From Thermoplasmata archaeon (GTDB lineage Archaea; Thermoplasmatota; Thermoplasmata; Thermoplasmatales; B87-G9): a stretch of DNA of 5,182 nt. Of this stretch, positions 3,945 to 5,182 are shown piece after piece. The notes under the pieces are model-generated. The model did not search any database, was not told where the DNA came from, and worked only from the letters and a program-made list of their open reading frames with translations. Made by a program: the position numbers and the translations under genes. The stretch spans positions 1-5,182 of the forward strand of contig QMSR01000066.1 in NCBI GenBank assembly GCA_003649695.1. The letters run 5' to 3'. How positions within the stretch are numbered: the stretch's first letter is position 1; every line of letters begins with the position of its first letter.

Positions 3945-4133
3945 ATGATGAGAATAGAATTACTGGACGGAAAAATTTTGGAGGCAATAAAGGTAAAGGC
4001 GGAAGGGGACTGGTTGATAATGTCTGGTGTCGAAGTATACAACGGAGACCAATACGAGGGCTTTCATAAGGTATACATAGTTCCATCAACCCAGGTTCTT
4101 CGTGCATACACAAAAACAAAAGAACGTCGTTGA
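3945..4133 (+). CDS. Hypothetical 62-aa small beta-rich protein
   Basis: No family is recognised with confidence. ATG 3945 is chosen over ATG 3948 and GTG 3936 because the SD GGGAGGTGA ends 5 nt before it. The sequence reads as successive strands: MRIELLDGKILEAIKVKAEG (2-21), DWLIMSGVEVYNGD, FHKVYIVPSTQVLRAY. The pattern 'IELLDGK ... GDWLIM ... YIVPSTQVLRAYT' suggests a small SH3- or Sm-like beta barrel, a fold guess only. The end converges on the minus-strand 171-aa gene with a 4-base gap, and T-rich runs beyond it (4146-4161) are likely terminators. Confidence 0.72.
   Translation: MMRIELLDGKILEAIKVKAEGDWLIMSGVEVYNGDQYEGFHKVYIVPSTQVLRAYTKTKERR
4112..4121 (-). terminator. T-rich terminator for the minus-strand 171-aa gene
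   Basis: On the minus strand this reads TTTTGTTTTT, starting 17 bases past the stop codon at 4138-4140 and lying inside the 3' end of the opposing 62-aa gene. Archaeal RNA polymerase terminates at such T-runs without needing a hairpin. Confidence 0.4.
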
Positions 4134-4137
4134 ACTT

Positions 4138-4653
4138 CTAACTGATTTTTACTTCTTTTTTCAAAATTATTTTTAATATTCTGGGTAGGTCTTTTATTGT
4201 ATCAAAAGACAATTTGAATCTAGTCGTAAAACTCGGTCTTACAACGCTAACTTCGAGGCAAATCGGATACTTAATCTTAACCCAAACGTAACCTTCATTA
4301 ATCTTTACAACAACGCCTCCTCCAACATCCTTAACTTCAAATCCATTGTTACTAAAGACATTTTTTACATCCTCGATTATTCTCGTGATATCCTCCCTTG
4401 TTATCTCATCTTTCACATCTTGATATTCATACTTTATCAAAGCGTGGAGGTCATCGCAATTTGTTAGAAAATACTCCCTCGTGCTGGTTTTCGGACCGTT
4501 CCTTGTCATTATTATATAGGTGGCGTAAAGCTTTCTGTTATCGAATCGAAGCAATATTCTATCAAATTCTTTAGAGAGAACGATACAAGATGGTTCTTCC
4601 TTTATTTCAAATCCCATAAAAGACAAAGCTGACAACGCATCTTCAAATTGCAT
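4138..4653 (-). CDS. Hypothetical 171-aa protein with an internal tandem domain duplication
   Basis: This protein is unrecognised, but it clearly contains two copies of one domain about 90 residues apart. GFEIKEEPSCIVLS (14-27) parallels GFEVKDVGGGVVVK (104-117). ILLRFDNRKLYATYIIMTR (33-51) parallels VWVKIKYPICLEVSVVRP (123-140). EYFLTNCDDLHALIKY (60-75) parallels RFKLSFDTIKDLPRILKI (145-162). Each unit reads as helix, four strands, helix. Residues 76-90 (EYQDVKDEITREDIT) form a charged linker. The start at 4653 lacks an SD and lies 24 nt from a minus-strand TATA at 4673-4681, implying a leaderless message. Both ends abut genes on the other strand. Function is unknown. Two linked copies suggest a pseudo-dimer, as in some DNA- or nucleotide-binding proteins. 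Confidence 0.78.
   Translation of the reverse strand: MQFEDALSALSFMGFEIKEEPSCIVLSKEFDRILLRFDNRKLYATYIIMTRNGPKTSTREYFLTNCDDLHALIKYEYQDVKDEITREDITRIIEDVKNVFSNNGFEVKDVGGGVVVKINEGYVWVKIKYPICLEVSVVRPSFTTRFKLSFDTIKDLPRILKIILKKEVKIS
4146..4161 (+). terminator. Tandem T-runs, terminator for the plus-strand 62-aa gene
   Basis: T5 (4146-4150) and T6 (4156-4161) lie 12-28 bases after the stop codon of the 62-aa gene, inside the 3' end of the opposing gene. Another run follows at 4170-4174. They mirror the T-rich stretch on the other strand, so the convergent pair has overlapping terminators. Confidence 0.5.
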
Positions 4654-4658
4654 AAAAT

Positions 4659-4681
4659 GTTTATATATCCTGATTAATAAT
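4659..4681. promoter_or_regulatory. Overlapping divergent promoters
   Basis: Only 33 bases separate the minus-strand ATG (4653) from the plus-strand GTG (4687). Plus-strand TTTATATAT (4660-4668, centre 4664) lies 23 nt before GTG 4687. Minus-strand ATTATTAAT (4673-4681, centre 4677) lies 24 nt before ATG 4653. The two TATA boxes are crossed: each is nearer to the other gene. TBP/TFB bound at one would block the other. Confidence 0.6.
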
Positions 4682-4686
4682 TTTTT

Positions 4687-4956
4687 GTGGAAGTAGTCAT
4701 AAGAGACCTCGTTTCTGACGCCATTATATGTAAATGGAGCATAGAATCTGCTGAAGATTTTAGGAGAATTATGGCGATGATTAAAAACAAAGCAAAGCCA
4801 GACGGAATGGATGGTTTCAAACTAGAAGTCAAGGTGCAAAACCTACCATCGGAAGAAATCCACGGAACAGAAACAGAAATAGAAACATCCCTTATTAACC
4901 TGATTGTCAAAGCAAAAGGTGGGGAGAAATGGATGAATTCGCAAAGGCGTTTTTGA
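4687..4956 (+). CDS. Hypothetical 89-aa protein, GTG start
   Basis: This protein is unrecognised. GTG 4687 is the first possible start, lies 23 nt from the TATA centre and has no SD, so translation is probably leaderless. The N-terminus reads (M)EVVIRDLVSDAIICKWSI (two strands), followed by helix SAEDFRRIMAMIKNKA (20-35), strand FKLEVKVQNL (44-53) and the acidic TETEIETS, then strand LINLIVKAKGG. The last residues (WMNSQRRF) overlap the next gene by 28 bases and are probably less constrained. The layout resembles other small alpha/beta proteins in this window but no motif gives a function. Confidence 0.68.
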   Translation: MEVVIRDLVSDAIICKWSIESAEDFRRIMAMIKNKAKPDGMDGFKLEVKVQNLPSEEIHGTETEIETSLINLIVKAKGGEKWMNSQRRF

Positions 4957-5072
4957 TATTCGGATTAATGTTTCTCCCTGTAACCTTTGTATTATTCACT
5001 GATAATGAACTCAGCTTGGTGCTATACTTTACAGCATTTCTGGGTGGTTTTATTCTTGGTCGAATGAAGTAA
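4929..5072 (+). CDS. Small two-helix membrane protein, 47 aa, unknown
   Basis: ATG 4929 follows the SD-like AGGTGGGGAG (4917-4926) and encodes 47 residues. Two hydrophobic segments are visible: AFLIFGLMFLPVTFVLF (7-23) and LVLYFTAFLGGFILG (30-44), joined by a short acidic turn TDNELS and ending in a basic RMK. This fits a hairpin membrane protein with both ends on the same side. It overlaps the end of the 89-aa gene and is probably co-transcribed and coupled with it. The stop lies 11 bases from the stop of the opposing partial gene. Short membrane proteins of this type are typical of archaeal viruses and plasmids, but that is context and not proof. Confidence 0.65.
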   Translation: MDEFAKAFLIFGLMFLPVTFVLFTDNELSLVLYFTAFLGGFILGRMK

Positions 5073-5083
5073 ACTACCTACCA

Positions 5084-5182
5084 CTACGGATTCCAAATTG
5101 TATAGCTTGCGTCTAAAAATTTGAATAGCATTGCTACTAAAATCAGTCCAAGAAGTATGTTACCTGGTCCCCCGACAGCTGA
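5084..5182 (-). CDS. C-terminal fragment of a membrane protein, runs off the right edge
   Basis: The last 32 codons of a minus-strand frame remain open to the window edge, ending at TAG 5084-5086. The peptide begins SAVGGPGNILLGLILVAMLF and ends FLDASYTIWNP. A Gly/Pro-containing stretch leads into one hydrophobic helix (about residues 9-23) and a short polar tail, so the protein is likely anchored by a C-terminal membrane helix. The convergent layout with the 47-aa gene, separated by 11 bases, supports it as a genuine 3' end. Its start and full size are outside the window. Confidence 0.5.
   Translation of the reverse strand, partial: SAVGGPGNILLGLILVAMLFKFLDASYTIWNP

Noticed and set aside
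255..4038. Near repeat GGTGTC(C)GAAGTATA in tnpA (about 255-269) and in the 62-aa gene (about 4025-4038)
   Set aside because: It is a single short match in unrelated coding frames, with no flanking similarity, most likely chance.
3901..4119. Minus-strand open frame of 72 codons
   Set aside because: It is antisense to the 62-aa gene and rich in Pro/Leu/Ser, which is typical of a shadow frame.
4674..4910. Minus-strand open frame of 78 codons
   Set aside because: It covers the divergent promoter and lies antisense to the 89-aa gene.
1..5182. CRISPR array, integrase, replication origin, rRNA or complete tRNA
   Set aside because: Looked for and not seen. There is no spaced repeat series, no tyrosine or serine recombinase motif, no iteron cluster and no tRNA fold.

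Overview
The window looks archaeal, and a thermophile, probably euryarchaeal, is my best guess. The evidence is TATA-box promoters placed about 25 nt upstream of start codons (leaderless first genes), strong GGAGGTGA-type Shine-Dalgarno (SD) sites before internal genes, AGA/AGG and ATA codon preference, Lys/Glu-rich small proteins, and one GC-rich structured island in otherwise AT-rich DNA. No marker fixes the genus. The gene style (very small, overlapping, unrecognised genes, several with one or two membrane segments, next to an insertion sequence) suggests a plasmid, virus or integrated mobile element. No integrase, replicase or capsid gene is visible to prove this.

Bases 1 to about 640 hold most of an IS200/IS605-family insertion sequence. 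It has a divergent tnpB (5' end only, minus strand, cut by the window edge) and a complete Y1 transposase gene tnpA (plus strand). They share a strikingly symmetric promoter with two identical 10-bp palindromes. A hairpin at 612-631 marks the element end near tnpA.

Bases 658 to 3034 form one tightly packed plus-strand operon behind a TATA box that abuts the insertion-sequence end. It starts with a possible 13-codon leader ORF overlapping the SD of an AbrB-like/DUF2080-like DNA-binding protein. Nine more small genes follow, most overlapping or separated by a few bases, each with its own SD. Two encode tiny single-pass membrane proteins (37 and 29 aa). One encodes a 130-aa protein with an extraordinary aromatic segment. 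Two 82-83 aa proteins may be distant paralogues.

Bases 3033 to 3118 lie between convergent stop codons and are about 62% GC, with a 9-bp outer stem, an inner stem-loop and a second hairpin. This is the best candidate for an unannotated structured RNA or other structured element.

Bases 3119 to 5182 are small genes in alternating orientations: a minus-strand 141-aa gene, plus-strand 83-aa and 62-aa genes, a minus-strand 171-aa protein with a clear internal domain duplication, plus-strand 89-aa (GTG start) and 47-aa membrane genes, and the C-terminus of a minus-strand membrane protein at the right edge. Divergent pairs share short intergenic regions in which the TATA boxes predict leaderless transcripts. 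Except for the transposon genes and the AbrB-like protein, no product is recognised.
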